The position numbers and the translations under genes are program-made. A stretch of 35,489 bases of DNA from Verrucomicrobiota bacterium (GTDB taxonomy: Bacteria; Verrucomicrobiota; Verrucomicrobiia; Opitutales; Opitutaceae), in NCBI GenBank assembly GCA_016235555.1, contig JACRKC010000102.1, positions 1-35,489 on the forward strand, written 5' to 3'. The notes beneath the pieces are model-generated. The model did not search any database. It was not told where the DNA came from and worked only from the letters and a program-made list of their open reading frames with translations. This document shows, piece after piece, positions 1 through 7,220 of this stretch. The first letter of the stretch is position 1; each line of letters starts with the position of its first letter.

Positions 1-112
1 CGGCGTCTCGCCGAGGATTTCGGAGGTGTCGGCGAGACGCCGGCACCAGCACCCGAGACGGGTGCGCTCCCCGAACCACCGAACTCATTGTCACCCTATT
101 TCGCGAGACTCA
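1..112. repeat. Composite palindromic repeat, copy 1
   Basis: The segment opens with a 13-bp stem (CGGCGTCTCGCCG at 1-13, its complement at 30-42), followed by a small hairpin (GCACCC/GGGTGC, 49-65) and the tail GCTCCCCGAACC plus about 35 more bases. A second copy lies at 1797-1922 with the same tail in the same orientation but a different middle hairpin, so the two bracket the sufE-tatD pair. No gene is seen in 1-312. The rest of that gap holds the REPs at 142-187 and 240-279. Confidence 0.7.
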
Positions 113-141
113 GTAAGTTGAAGTGCAGCCATGATCGGCAC

Positions 142-187
142 GCAGGTCGGGCTTTACGTCCGACGTCGGGGATAAACCCCGACCTGC
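142..187. repeat. REP pair (GCAG-headed, TCGGG stem)
   Basis: Two inverted hairpins face each other: GCAG-GTCGGGC-TTTAC-GTCCGAC and, on the other strand, GCAG-GTCGGGG-TTTAT-CCCCGAC. The stem differs between the arms by paired changes. The same repeat flanks the RAYT gene at 8141-8852 and recurs at 21597-21663. Confidence 0.8.
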
Positions 188-239
188 ACAAACGGCTGCG
201 GAATTTTTTGAAACTGCTCCAAACTGAGTGGCAGAGGTT

Positions 240-279
240 GCAGAGGCCTCTGGGCCTGCCGCCCAGCGGGCGGCCCTGC
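240..279. repeat. GCAG-headed palindrome
   Basis: Read on the minus strand this is GCAG followed by a GCCGCCC-GCT-GGGCGGC hairpin, with a second GCAG at the opposite end. It has the head-plus-hairpin architecture of the other REPs in the window but a different stem. It lies just downstream of the tatD-family stop codon and could also act in 3'-end formation. Confidence 0.6.
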
Positions 280-312
280 AACGGAAAGTCTGAAAGCTAC
301 GGGACGGTGCGA

Positions 313-1182
313 TTATCGGTTCTCCTCCGTGGTCCCGAAGAGTTTGACGAAATTCCGCGCCACCTGCCCGGCGAGCGAGGCGAGCGGAACGTTGCGCAGT
401 TCGGCGAGGGCGGCGTAGGTGGCGGCGAGGTTGGCGGGGTGGTTGACGGCCTGGCCGTCGGGCGCGGCGGGCAGGGCGAAGCGAGCGTGCGGCGCGGGGA
501 GCTCCATCGCGGGGGCGTCGGTTTCGACGAGCAGGCGGTCGGGCGGCACGGCGGCGAAGACGCGCGATTTGGCGGCGTGCCGCGCGCGGAGGAAATGGCC
601 GTTGTAGGAGAAATACGCGCCGAGACCGGCGAGCGGGCGCACGAGCTCGAGCGGGCCGCTGTAGGCGTGGAGGAGGAAGCCGCGCGCGGGCAGTTTTGCG
701 GTGCGGAGGATTTCGTGCAGCGGGCCGATGGCGCGGAGGCAGTGGAGGGAGGCGGCGCGGCCGAGTTCGGCGGCGAGTGCGAGCTGCGCGCGAAAAACCT
801 CCGCCTGCTCGTCGAGCGACGCGACGCGCAGGCCGGCGAGGCGCGGATCGTCGGGACGGAGATCGTCGATGATCCACCGGTCGAGGCCGATTTCGCCGAC
901 GTGGCTCGCGGGTTCGGCAATGAGGCGGGTGCGCAGGGTGTCGAGCCACGCGGGCGTGCGGTTGCCGGCGTCCCACGGGTGAAGGCCGTAGGAAGGCAGA
1001 AGTTGAGTGTTGGGCGTTGAGTGCCGGGCGCAGAGCGCGGAGACGATGGGCCACTCGTCCTCGCTGGTGCCGTTGACAACGGCGCCGCCGAGGCCGATGG
1101 CCGACAAGTCGGCGAGCACCGCCGCGCGGTGCGGTTGCAGCGCGGGGAAGTGCAGGTGGTTGTGGGCGTCGAAGAGAAGCAT
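313..1182 (-). CDS. TatD family metal-dependent hydrolase
   Basis: A 289-residue TIM-barrel protein of the TatD family, cytoplasmic metal-dependent nucleases and hydrolases. Metal ligands are visible in order: the N-terminal H-N-H motif (H7, H9 in FDAHNHLHF), E97 in VGEIGLDRW, H147 in SLHCLR, H172 in LLHAYSG and D222 in LVETDAP. These are the hallmark blocks of the family, and the length is only slightly above the usual 255-270. The reading frame extends to a TTG at 1188, but ATG at 1182 places the metal motif at residue 5 and is preferred. It lies 69 bp downstream of sufE on the same strand, so cotranscription is plausible. The exact substrate cannot be told from sequence, because the family has several paralogues per genome. 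Confidence 0.92.
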   Translation of the reverse strand: MLLFDAHNHLHFPALQPHRAAVLADLSAIGLGGAVVNGTSEDEWPIVSALCARHSTPNTQLLPSYGLHPWDAGNRTPAWLDTLRTRLIAEPASHVGEIGLDRWIIDDLRPDDPRLAGLRVASLDEQAEVFRAQLALAAELGRAASLHCLRAIGPLHEILRTAKLPARGFLLHAYSGPLELVRPLAGLGAYFSYNGHFLRARHAAKSRVFAAVPPDRLLVETDAPAMELPAPHARFALPAAPDGQAVNHPANLAATYAALAELRNVPLASLAGQVARNFVKLFGTTEENR

Positions 1183-1188
1183 TTTCAA

Positions 1189-1258
1189 CCCAGAGGACGC
1201 AGAGAAGCAGAGCGGATTTGGCTCCCGCCGTGTCCTCGGTGAACTCGGTGTTCAGGTC
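1189..1258. repeat. Intergenic repeat of the ACCGAG/CAGAG type
   Basis: The sufE-tatD spacer carries CAGAGGACGCAGAGAAG and, on the minus strand, AACACCGAGTTCACCGAGGA. Its accidental translation gives the run NTEFTEDT, which I recall as a frequent spurious peptide in Verrucomicrobiota and Planctomycetota annotations. The repeat overlaps the last codons of sufE. Its role is unknown. Confidence 0.5.
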
Positions 1259-1665
1259 AGGTGGGATTTTGCGAAGGCGCGGATCGCGGCGCGCACGGCG
1301 GCGAGGCCGTTCTGGCGGGTGGGGGAGAGATTTTTCGTGAGGCCGAGCTCGGCGAGCGGGTCGGCGTCGGTGGCGGCGATCTCGGCGGGCGTGAGACCGG
1401 AGAAGAAATCGCAGAGCAGCGCGACGAGGGCGCGCACGAGCGGCGAATCGGCGTCGGCGCGGAAGTGGCAGCGGCCGTCGTGCAGCCCGCCGATGAGGTA
1501 GACTTGCGAAACGCAGCCGCGCACGCGGTGAGCGTCGGTGCGCTCGACGGGAGAGAACGCGGGGAGTTTTTTGGCGCGGTCGACGACGGCGGCGAGGCGC
1601 TCCTGCGGATCGGGGATGAGCGCGAGGGTATCGGCGAGGTGCTGGTGTTTTTCGGCGAGCGTCAC
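1252..1665 (-). CDS. sufE: SufE family Fe-S cluster assembly protein
   Basis: A 137-residue SufE homologue. SufE accepts sulfane sulfur from the cysteine desulfurase SufS and passes it to the SufBCD scaffold in the cytoplasm. The persulfide-accepting cysteine is C51 in RVRGCVSQVYLIG, followed by the typical block with the conserved LGL and SPTRQNGL segments near the C-terminus. GTG at 1665 gives the family's usual length (about 140). The frame stays open to 1935, but that part is low-complexity and covers the palindromic repeat at 1797-1922, so it is treated as non-coding. No suf operon partner lies in the window. Its neighbour is the tatD-family gene. Confidence 0.88.
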   Translation of the reverse strand: MTLAEKHQHLADTLALIPDPQERLAAVVDRAKKLPAFSPVERTDAHRVRGCVSQVYLIGGLHDGRCHFRADADSPLVRALVALLCDFFSGLTPAEIAATDADPLAELGLTKNLSPTRQNGLAAVRAAIRAFAKSHLT

Positions 1666-1796
1666 GGCGGGAGCAATGGCCGCAAAAAGCAGCAAAAGCG
1701 CAAAAGATTTCCGCCGGTGCGCCCCGGGCGGCAGACGAGGTCCAGGCGCGTTTGCAACTAATACTGCGGCTCGCATCATTGAGTGACACGCGGTGG

Positions 1797-1922
1797 CTCG
1801 GGGCCTCGCCGACACCTCCGAAGTCCTCGGCGAGACGCCGAGGACAGCCCGCGGGACGCGGGCGCTCCCCGAACCGCCGAACGCTCGGTCACCCTGTTTC
1901 GCGGGACTCGTAGGTGACAAAC
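1797..1922. repeat. Composite palindromic repeat, copy 2
   Basis: This matches the repeat at 1-112: the CTCGGCGAGACGCCG stem, then GCTCCCCGAACCGCCGAAC and a CACCCTGTTTCGCGGGACTC tail. The internal hairpin (CCCGC-GGGAC-GCGGG) differs from that in copy 1, with stem replacement but the same loop style. It fills most of the 327-bp gap 1666-1992. I see no gene there and no clear promoter boxes. Confidence 0.7.
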
Positions 1923-1992
1923 CGGGTGGGGCCAACTCGCGGCTTTAGCGGAGCGCGGAATGCGCCGTTAAGGGGAATGTGATTTTGCGGTT

Positions 1993-2436
1993 ATGTCTGA
2001 CAACGTCCTAATTCCGTTGCCCAAATTCGTGCTGCCCGGCGACCTGCCGTGGCGGGTCGGGTTTGTCACGCTGGTCGACGACCAGCTGCGGCGGCTGCGA
2101 GCGACCGGGTTTTTCCTGCCGGGGCGTTTCTTCGGGTATTTTTTCCAGGCGGAGCAGCCGGTGGCGGTGAGCGGGAGTTGGACGGTGACGCTGGAGGCGG
2201 AGCATCCGGTCACGATGCTGCCGGGGCTGGTGGAGCGGCTGACCAACGGGCACTTCAGCATCGTGAGCGCGAAGCGGGACGCGGTGCCGGATTACATGCT
2301 CGTGCACGACCGGATGGATGGGTCGTGCTGGCTGTGGAGCTTTCCCGAGGGCCTGCGTTTCGTCGAAGCGGTCGAGCCGGTGAGCGGTGACGAGACGGGC
2401 GGGGACGTGGAGAGCCCGAAGATGCTCGGGCCGTGA
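1993..2436 (+). CDS. Hypothetical protein, 147 aa
   Basis: I do not recognise this protein. It is soluble, has no signal peptide, and is rich in aromatic and hydrophobic residues (for example RATGFFLPGRFFGYFF at about 36-51). It ends in an acidic, probably disordered tail (SGDETGGDVESPKM). Start and stop are both well placed: ATG 1993 follows an AAGGGGAA stretch 14 bases upstream, which is too far for a normal Shine-Dalgarno. The stop abuts the hairpin at 2436-2459. It is convergent with the PSCyt gene and transcribed alone. GC-rich third positions and the absence of a competing frame make it a real gene. No function is proposed. Confidence 0.7.
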   Translation: MSDNVLIPLPKFVLPGDLPWRVGFVTLVDDQLRRLRATGFFLPGRFFGYFFQAEQPVAVSGSWTVTLEAEHPVTMLPGLVERLTNGHFSIVSAKRDAVPDYMLVHDRMDGSCWLWSFPEGLRFVEAVEPVSGDETGGDVESPKMLGP

Positions 2437-2459
2437 GGTTTTTGCGGAGGCAAAAACCT
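2436..2459. terminator. Putative bidirectional terminator hairpin
   Basis: A perfect 10-bp stem (AGGTTTTTGC, loop GGAG, GCAAAAACCT) occupies the gap between two convergent genes and overlaps both stop codons (TGA 2434-2436 plus; TAG 2458-2460 minus). The stem's T/A run resembles a rho-independent terminator usable from both sides, although there is no long U-tract after the stem. Confidence 0.6.
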
Positions 2460-5184
2460 AATTGTAGAACATCGCTTCGTTGCTCTGGAAGAGGGCGTGG
2501 GCGAGCTTGGTCCAGGTGTCGAGGGGCGTGAGGTTGTCGTAGACGCCGCCGACCTGGGTGTTGAAGCGGGCACCCTGTTTGCCGGCGATCGCTTTTTTGG
2601 CGGCGATGCGGGCTTCGCGGGCGTTCTGTTGTGCGGGCGCGAGATCGGCGGTGAGTTTCACGCTCGTGCCGGTCGGGTTGGCTTTCACGTATTTCAAGCC
2701 GAGCTCGACTTCGCGCTGGGTCGGCCAGCGCTGGAAGATGGCGAGGTAGAGCAGCGTGACGCGTTCGGGGTCGGACTTGATCTCGGCGAAGGCGGGCCGA
2801 TCGACGAGTTTGCGGGCGGTCTCGATGACCATGGGGCTGTTCATGAGGAACAGCGCCTGCTGGGGCACGATGGTCTCGTAGCGGCGGCCGGAGGCGACGT
2901 CGGGATTGGGGAAATCGAATTGAGTGAGCAGCTCGGGCGGATTGGTGCGGTCGATCATCGTGTAGACGGCGCGGCGCTTGGCGAAGCCGTCGCTGCTGAT
3001 CGCGATGGGGCGGCCGCCGTAGGTGCGGTCGAGTTCGCCGGTGATCGCGAGGAGCGAATCGTGGAGTTCCTCGAAATCCATCCGGCGGAGGTTGTAGCGC
3101 CAGAGGAGTTTGTTGTTGGGGTCCTTCTCGGCGTAGGCGGGGTTGTTGAGGCTGCTCTGCTGGTAGGCGGCGCTGAGGACGATCTGGCGGTGGAGGGCCT
3201 TGAGGGACCAGCCGTTTTCCACGAACGTGGCGGCGAGGAAGTCGAGCAGTTCGGGGTGCGTGGGCTTCGAGGACATGTTGCCGAAGTCGTCGGGGGTATC
3301 GATGAAGCCGGAGCCCCAGTGCTGCTGCCACATGCGGTTGACCATCACGCGGGCGGTGAGGGGGTTGTTCTTGTCGGCGATGGCGAGGGCGAGCTGCCAG
3401 CGACCGGAGCCCTGGTTCCAAGTGGTGCGCCGCTTGGGATCGGGCGAGAGGATTTCGAGGAAACGGCGGGGGACGATTTCGCCTTTGTTGGAAATCTCGC
3501 CGCGGAGGAGAACCGGGTAATCGCGGAGCTGGCGGACGGGGAGGTCGACGAGGGCGTTGGCCCGGGCGGGCGAGCCGGGGTGCGTGGATTCGAGGGTGGC
3601 GATGTCGCGGTAGAGTTCGCGCTCCTGCCGTTGGAGCTGCTGGCGCTTCATCGGATCGATCTTGCCGGTGACGGCCTTGGCGGCGCCCTTGCCCTTGCCA
3701 CCGGCATCACGGACGGCGCGGCGGAACTCGTCCTGCTCCTTCTTGTGCTCGGCTTCGCGCTTTTCGAGCGCGGCGGATTTTTCGAGGTAGTCGAGCAGGT
3801 CGGGGGACTTGGGGACGTTGGCCTGAAGCGTGGGCAGGACGGACGGGATCTGGCTGTTGGCGAAGACGCCGTAGAGCCCGTAGTAGTCCTTCATCGAGAT
3901 CGGATCGAACTTGTGGTCGTGGCAGCGGGCGCAGCTGAGGGTCAGCCCGAGGAAGGCTTTGCCGGTGACGTCGATCTGGTCGCCGATGATGTCGTCCTTC
4001 CGGCCGTTGAATTGGTTGCCGAGTGTGAGGAAACCCTGGGCGGCCATGAAGCGGCGATACTCGGGCTCGCGGTGGGCGTTGACCTCGACCTTGGGCAACT
4101 GGACGGGAGGCTCGGCGGAGGCGGCGGTGGCGACGGGTTTGGCGGCGACGTTGGCCGTGGCGCGGGGGGGCGTGGTGGTGGCGGACTTGGCCTTCGCCTG
4201 CTTTTCGAGGTAGTTGGCGAAGTAGTCGCCGGCGAGCTGGGCGATGATGAATTTGTCGTAGGGGAGGTCGGCGTTGAGCGCGTCGATCACCCAGTCGCGG
4301 TAGGTCCACGCGTGCGGGTAGCGGTTGTCCTCCTGGCGGGGGGCGTCGCCCTTGGTGTCGGAGTAGCGGGCGACGTCGAGCCAGTAGCGGGCCCAATGCT
4401 CGCCGTATTGCGGGGAGTTGAGCAGTTTGTCGACGACCTTGGCGAGGGCGTCGGGCGAGTCGTCCTTGGCGAAGGCCTGCACGTCGAGCGGGTGGGGCGG
4501 GAGGCCGATGAGATCGAAATAAACGCGGCGGATAAGGGTGGCCTTGTCGGCGGGGGAGTTGGGCTTCATCCCGTTGGCCTCGAGCCGGGCGAGCACGAAG
4601 TGGTCGATCGGGTTCTTGACCCAGGCGGTGTTCTTGACGGCGGGAATATCGGGTTTTTGCACGGGCTTGAAGGCCCAGTGATTCTTGCCGACGCCGGCGT
4701 AGGCGGGGTTGGTGGAGCCGACGATCGTGAGATTGGCGCGGGGATCGGGGGCGCCGCGGCGGACCCACTCGGTGAGGGTGGCGATCTGTTCGTCGGAGAG
4801 TTTTTCGCCCTTGGGGGGCATCTGCAGATCCTCGGTCTTGTAGCGGATGGCCTCGATGAGGAGGGACTCGTCGGGCTTGCCGGGAACGAGGGCGGGGCCG
4901 GTGTTGCCGCCGGCGAGGACGGCCTCGCGGGTGTCGAGGAGGAGGCCGCCGCGGGCTTTGTCGGCCTCGGCACTGTGGCAGTTGTAACAGTGCTTGGTGA
5001 GGATCGGACGGACTTTGGATTCGAAGAACTGGAGGTCGGCGGCGGAGAGGCCGGCGACGGGCGGGTGGTTGACGGGGATGTCGGCGGCGCGGAGGGCGGC
5101 AGAGCCGAGGACGAGAAAGAGAACGACGAACGAGAACGACTCGATTCGCGGGCGCTCGCGGCGCCGGGTGTGCGGGGCGGTCAT
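2458..5184 (-). CDS. PSCyt1-DUF1549-DUF1553 exported cytochrome-like protein (module 1)
   Basis: A 908-residue planctomycete-type protein with a signal peptide or anchor (hydrophobic FSFVVLFLVLGSAALRA, about 17-33). The N-terminal cytochrome c-like domain has a CxxCH heme site (C66-YN-C69-H70) and a candidate axial Met in DLQMPPKGE. DUF1549 follows (NPIDHFVLARLEANG...) with a second conserved CARCHDHKFDP motif, then DUF1553 (NPLTARVMVNRMWQQHWG, PTHPELLDFLA). An Ala/Thr/Pro-rich insert interrupts DUF1549 (around KSATTTPPRATANVAAKPVA). The ATG at 5184 overlaps the stop of the upstream DUF1501 gene as ATGA, so translation is probably coupled. The frame is open far upstream, but that region is the DUF1501 gene. 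The biochemical role of the family is not established. Periplasmic or envelope redox work tied to degradation of complex substrates is an inference from frequent co-occurrence with sulfatases. Confidence 0.92.
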   Translation of the reverse strand: MTAPHTRRRERPRIESFSFVVLFLVLGSAALRAADIPVNHPPVAGLSAADLQFFESKVRPILTKHCYNCHSAEADKARGGLLLDTREAVLAGGNTGPALVPGKPDESLLIEAIRYKTEDLQMPPKGEKLSDEQIATLTEWVRRGAPDPRANLTIVGSTNPAYAGVGKNHWAFKPVQKPDIPAVKNTAWVKNPIDHFVLARLEANGMKPNSPADKATLIRRVYFDLIGLPPHPLDVQAFAKDDSPDALAKVVDKLLNSPQYGEHWARYWLDVARYSDTKGDAPRQEDNRYPHAWTYRDWVIDALNADLPYDKFIIAQLAGDYFANYLEKQAKAKSATTTPPRATANVAAKPVATAASAEPPVQLPKVEVNAHREPEYRRFMAAQGFLTLGNQFNGRKDDIIGDQIDVTGKAFLGLTLSCARCHDHKFDPISMKDYYGLYGVFANSQIPSVLPTLQANVPKSPDLLDYLEKSAALEKREAEHKKEQDEFRRAVRDAGGKGKGAAKAVTGKIDPMKRQQLQRQERELYRDIATLESTHPGSPARANALVDLPVRQLRDYPVLLRGEISNKGEIVPRRFLEILSPDPKRRTTWNQGSGRWQLALAIADKNNPLTARVMVNRMWQQHWGSGFIDTPDDFGNMSSKPTHPELLDFLAATFVENGWSLKALHRQIVLSAAYQQSSLNNPAYAEKDPNNKLLWRYNLRRMDFEELHDSLLAITGELDRTYGGRPIAISSDGFAKRRAVYTMIDRTNPPELLTQFDFPNPDVASGRRYETIVPQQALFLMNSPMVIETARKLVDRPAFAEIKSDPERVTLLYLAIFQRWPTQREVELGLKYVKANPTGTSVKLTADLAPAQQNAREARIAAKKAIAGKQGARFNTQVGGVYDNLTPLDTWTKLAHALFQSNEAMFYN

Positions 5185-6659
5185 GCGAGGAGCGGTTTGA
5201 TCACGTTGCCGGCGACGTCGGTGAGGCGGAAGTCGCGGCCGTTGAAACGGTAGGTGAGCTTCGTGTGATCCATGCCCATGCAGTGCAGGAGGGTGGCGTG
5301 GAGGTCGTGCGGGTGGACCTTGTCGGCCACGGAGGCGGCGCCGAACTCGTCGGTGGCGCCGTAGACGGTGCCGCCCTTGATGCCGCCGCCGGCCATGACG
5401 ACGGAGAAGGCGCGGGCGTTGTGGTCGCGGCCGGGGTTGTCGTAGCCGTTGCGGTCGCGAGTGGGCTTGCGGCCGAATTCGCCGCCCCAGAGGACGAGGG
5501 TGGAGTCGAGGAGGCCGCGTTGCTTGAGGTCGCCGATGAGCGCGGCGAGCGGGCCGTCGATCTCGGAGGCCTTGGTGGCGAGGCGGGTCTGGAGATCGTT
5601 GTGGTGATCCCAGCCCTGGTGCCAGACCTGCACGACACGGACGCCGCGCTCGACGAGCCGGCGGGCGATGAGCAGTTGTTTGCCCTGGTCGCCGCCGCGG
5701 CCGGGGCCGCCGAGCGAGACGCCATAGGCGGAGCGGATCGACTCGGGCTCCTTGGAGATGTCGAAGGCGTCGAGCGCCTCGGCCTGCATGCGAAAGGCGA
5801 CCTCGTAGCTCTCGAGGCGCGTCTCGAGCGCGGCGTCGCGCTGGAGATTTTTGGCGTGGAGTTCGTTGAGCTGGTGCACGAAGTCGAGCTGGCGGCGCTG
5901 CTCGGACTTGGTGACGTAGGTGTTGCGGATGTTTTGAATCATCTGCGGCACCGTGGGCGCCTGGGTGTTGATGCTCGCGCCCTGGAAAACGCCCGGGAGG
6001 AACGCCGAGCCGTAGTTGCTGGCGCCGCCGGGGGGCAGGCCCGCGCCGCGGAGCGCGATGAACCCGGGGAGATTCTGGTTTTCCGTGCCGAGGCCGTAGA
6101 CGAGCCACGCGCCCATGCTGGGTTTGGCGATACGGAGCGAACCGGTGTTCATGAACACGGTGGCGACTTCGTGCGCCGGGATGTCGGTCCACATCGAGCG
6201 GACCACGGCGAGGTCGTCGGCGTGCTGGGCGGTCTTGGCGAAGACCTCGCTGACTTCGAGGCCGCTCTGACCGTATCTGGAAAACTTGAACGGCGAGCCG
6301 AGCGCGAGGTCGGAGCCGCCGGGGATGGACTTGCCGTTGAGGCGGGTGAGGGTCGGCTTGGGGTCCCAGGTGTCGAGGTGCGACGGCGCGCCCTGGGCGA
6401 AGATGTGGATGACGGCCTTCGCCTTGCCGGGAAAATGGGACGGGCGGGGGGCAAGGGGGCTCGTGGCGGGGCCGGCCTTGGCTTTGGTGTCAGCCCCGAG
6501 CAGGTCGCGGGGATCGAGCAGCGAGGAGAGGGAGAGGGCGCCGAGACCCATGCCCATGCGGCTGAGCAACTGGCGGCGCGTGAGGAAGTAGTCTTCGAGG
6601 TTGGTGGAAACGCCGCAGCAAGGGTGCGCGGCAGGGCGGTGGTGGCCGTCGGAGGACAT
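5181..6659 (-). CDS. DUF1501 Tat-exported protein (module 1)
   Basis: A 492-residue DUF1501 protein of the sulfatase/alkaline-phosphatase-like fold. A twin-arginine signal is visible (TRRQLLSRMGMGLGALSL, RR at 28-29), preceded by a Cys pair (C14, C15). Family blocks include GAPSHLDTWDPKP, AHEVATVFMNTG, TLVLWGGEFGRKP and the C-terminal KLTYRFNGRDFRLTDVAG. ATG 6659 is chosen because it puts the Tat motif near residue 28; the frame continues upstream through repeat-rich intergenic DNA. It is the first gene of a two-gene unit with the PSCyt protein (ATGA overlap). DUF1501 proteins are commonly paired with PSCyt proteins in Planctomycetota and Verrucomicrobiota. Enzymatic activity is unproven. Confidence 0.92.
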   Translation of the reverse strand: MSSDGHHRPAAHPCCGVSTNLEDYFLTRRQLLSRMGMGLGALSLSSLLDPRDLLGADTKAKAGPATSPLAPRPSHFPGKAKAVIHIFAQGAPSHLDTWDPKPTLTRLNGKSIPGGSDLALGSPFKFSRYGQSGLEVSEVFAKTAQHADDLAVVRSMWTDIPAHEVATVFMNTGSLRIAKPSMGAWLVYGLGTENQNLPGFIALRGAGLPPGGASNYGSAFLPGVFQGASINTQAPTVPQMIQNIRNTYVTKSEQRRQLDFVHQLNELHAKNLQRDAALETRLESYEVAFRMQAEALDAFDISKEPESIRSAYGVSLGGPGRGGDQGKQLLIARRLVERGVRVVQVWHQGWDHHNDLQTRLATKASEIDGPLAALIGDLKQRGLLDSTLVLWGGEFGRKPTRDRNGYDNPGRDHNARAFSVVMAGGGIKGGTVYGATDEFGAASVADKVHPHDLHATLLHCMGMDHTKLTYRFNGRDFRLTDVAGNVIKPLLA

Positions 6660-6867
6660 GGGCGTGGGAAAGGGACTCGGGAACGGGAGAAAGACGCCGG
6701 CGAAGCCGGCGAGTTTCAACGGGGTGCCGGGGAGGTGAAACCAAGGATGGCGGCCTGGCAACGCCGATGCTGTCCGGCGAGGGAGAATTTTTGCAGGGTG
6801 ATCGGACTCCGGGGGGGCTCGGTGCGGACGGAGCGCGACGGTCGCCGTTCGCCGGTTAAGTTGTGGT

Positions 6868-6908
6868 CTGGCATTGCCGGCCCAGCCGGCGGCCCGACAA
6901 AATCCAAA
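6868..6908. repeat. GGCCGGC-type palindrome with AAAATCCAAA flank
   Basis: GCCGGCCCAGCCGGC, then GGCCCGACAAAATCCAAA. The right side matches the right side of the element at 21486-21558 (GGCCCTACAAAATCCAAA), so this is probably a degraded copy of it. It lies in the 561-bp divergent gap 6660-7220, which otherwise contains only the repeats listed separately. I identify no promoter boxes in that gap. Confidence 0.5.
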
Positions 6909-6941
6909 GTGCCGAAGCGCCACGTAACCGGTATGACATCC

Positions 6942-6979
6942 GTTTGAGTCACACTCCGTTGCACGAGTGTGACTCAAAC
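6942..6979. repeat. Perfect 15-bp inverted repeat made of two element ends
   Basis: GTTTGAGTCACACTC, an 8-nt spacer, and its exact complement GAGTGTGACTCAAAC. Each arm is the terminal sequence of the 135-bp elements at 19876 and 25207, so two element ends are joined back to back here. It could fold as a strong hairpin in the leader of the downstream plus-strand gene. Confidence 0.75.
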
Positions 6980-7152
6980 CGAGGTCAGGAAACGGTGAAA
7001 AAGCCTGTCCAAGGCGCGCGCTTACCCGCGCTGGCTCGGCGTAGCGGCGGGCGTCCCTGCCCACCGGTGCCGGACGTTCGCCCGATGGTCGGCGGGCAGG
7101 GAGGCCCGCCGCTGCAACCGAGGCATTCGAGAACTAACATCAGTTTGAGTTG
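6969..7152. repeat. Diverged, longer member of the GTGACTCAAAC repeat family
   Basis: The left end GTGACTCAAACCGAGGTCAG and the right end (…CAACCGAGGCATTCGAGAAC then a CAGTTTGAGTTG-like end) match the two ends of the 135-bp elements in inverse orientation. The core is different: GTAG-CGGCGGGC and, on the other strand, GCAG-CGGCGGGC-CTCCCT-GCCCGCCG. About 50 bp of extra sequence separates the left end from the core. Confidence 0.65.
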
Positions 7153-7220
7153 CGCCCCCGTTGCACCCGGAACCACGACGCGGGCTTGAGGCGCGGGCAG
7201 GGTTGGTGTCGAGTCGCGGG

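Noticed and set aside
1666-1935. N-terminal extension of sufE including a hydrophobic stretch that could look like a signal peptide
   Set aside because: SufE is cytoplasmic and of normal length from GTG 1665; the extension runs through a palindromic repeat.
2497-5253. 918-aa plus-strand open frame
   Set aside because: Antisense to the DUF1501/PSCyt genes; composition is Gly/Val/Glu-rich low complexity without domain motifs, as expected from the GC-rich opposite strand.
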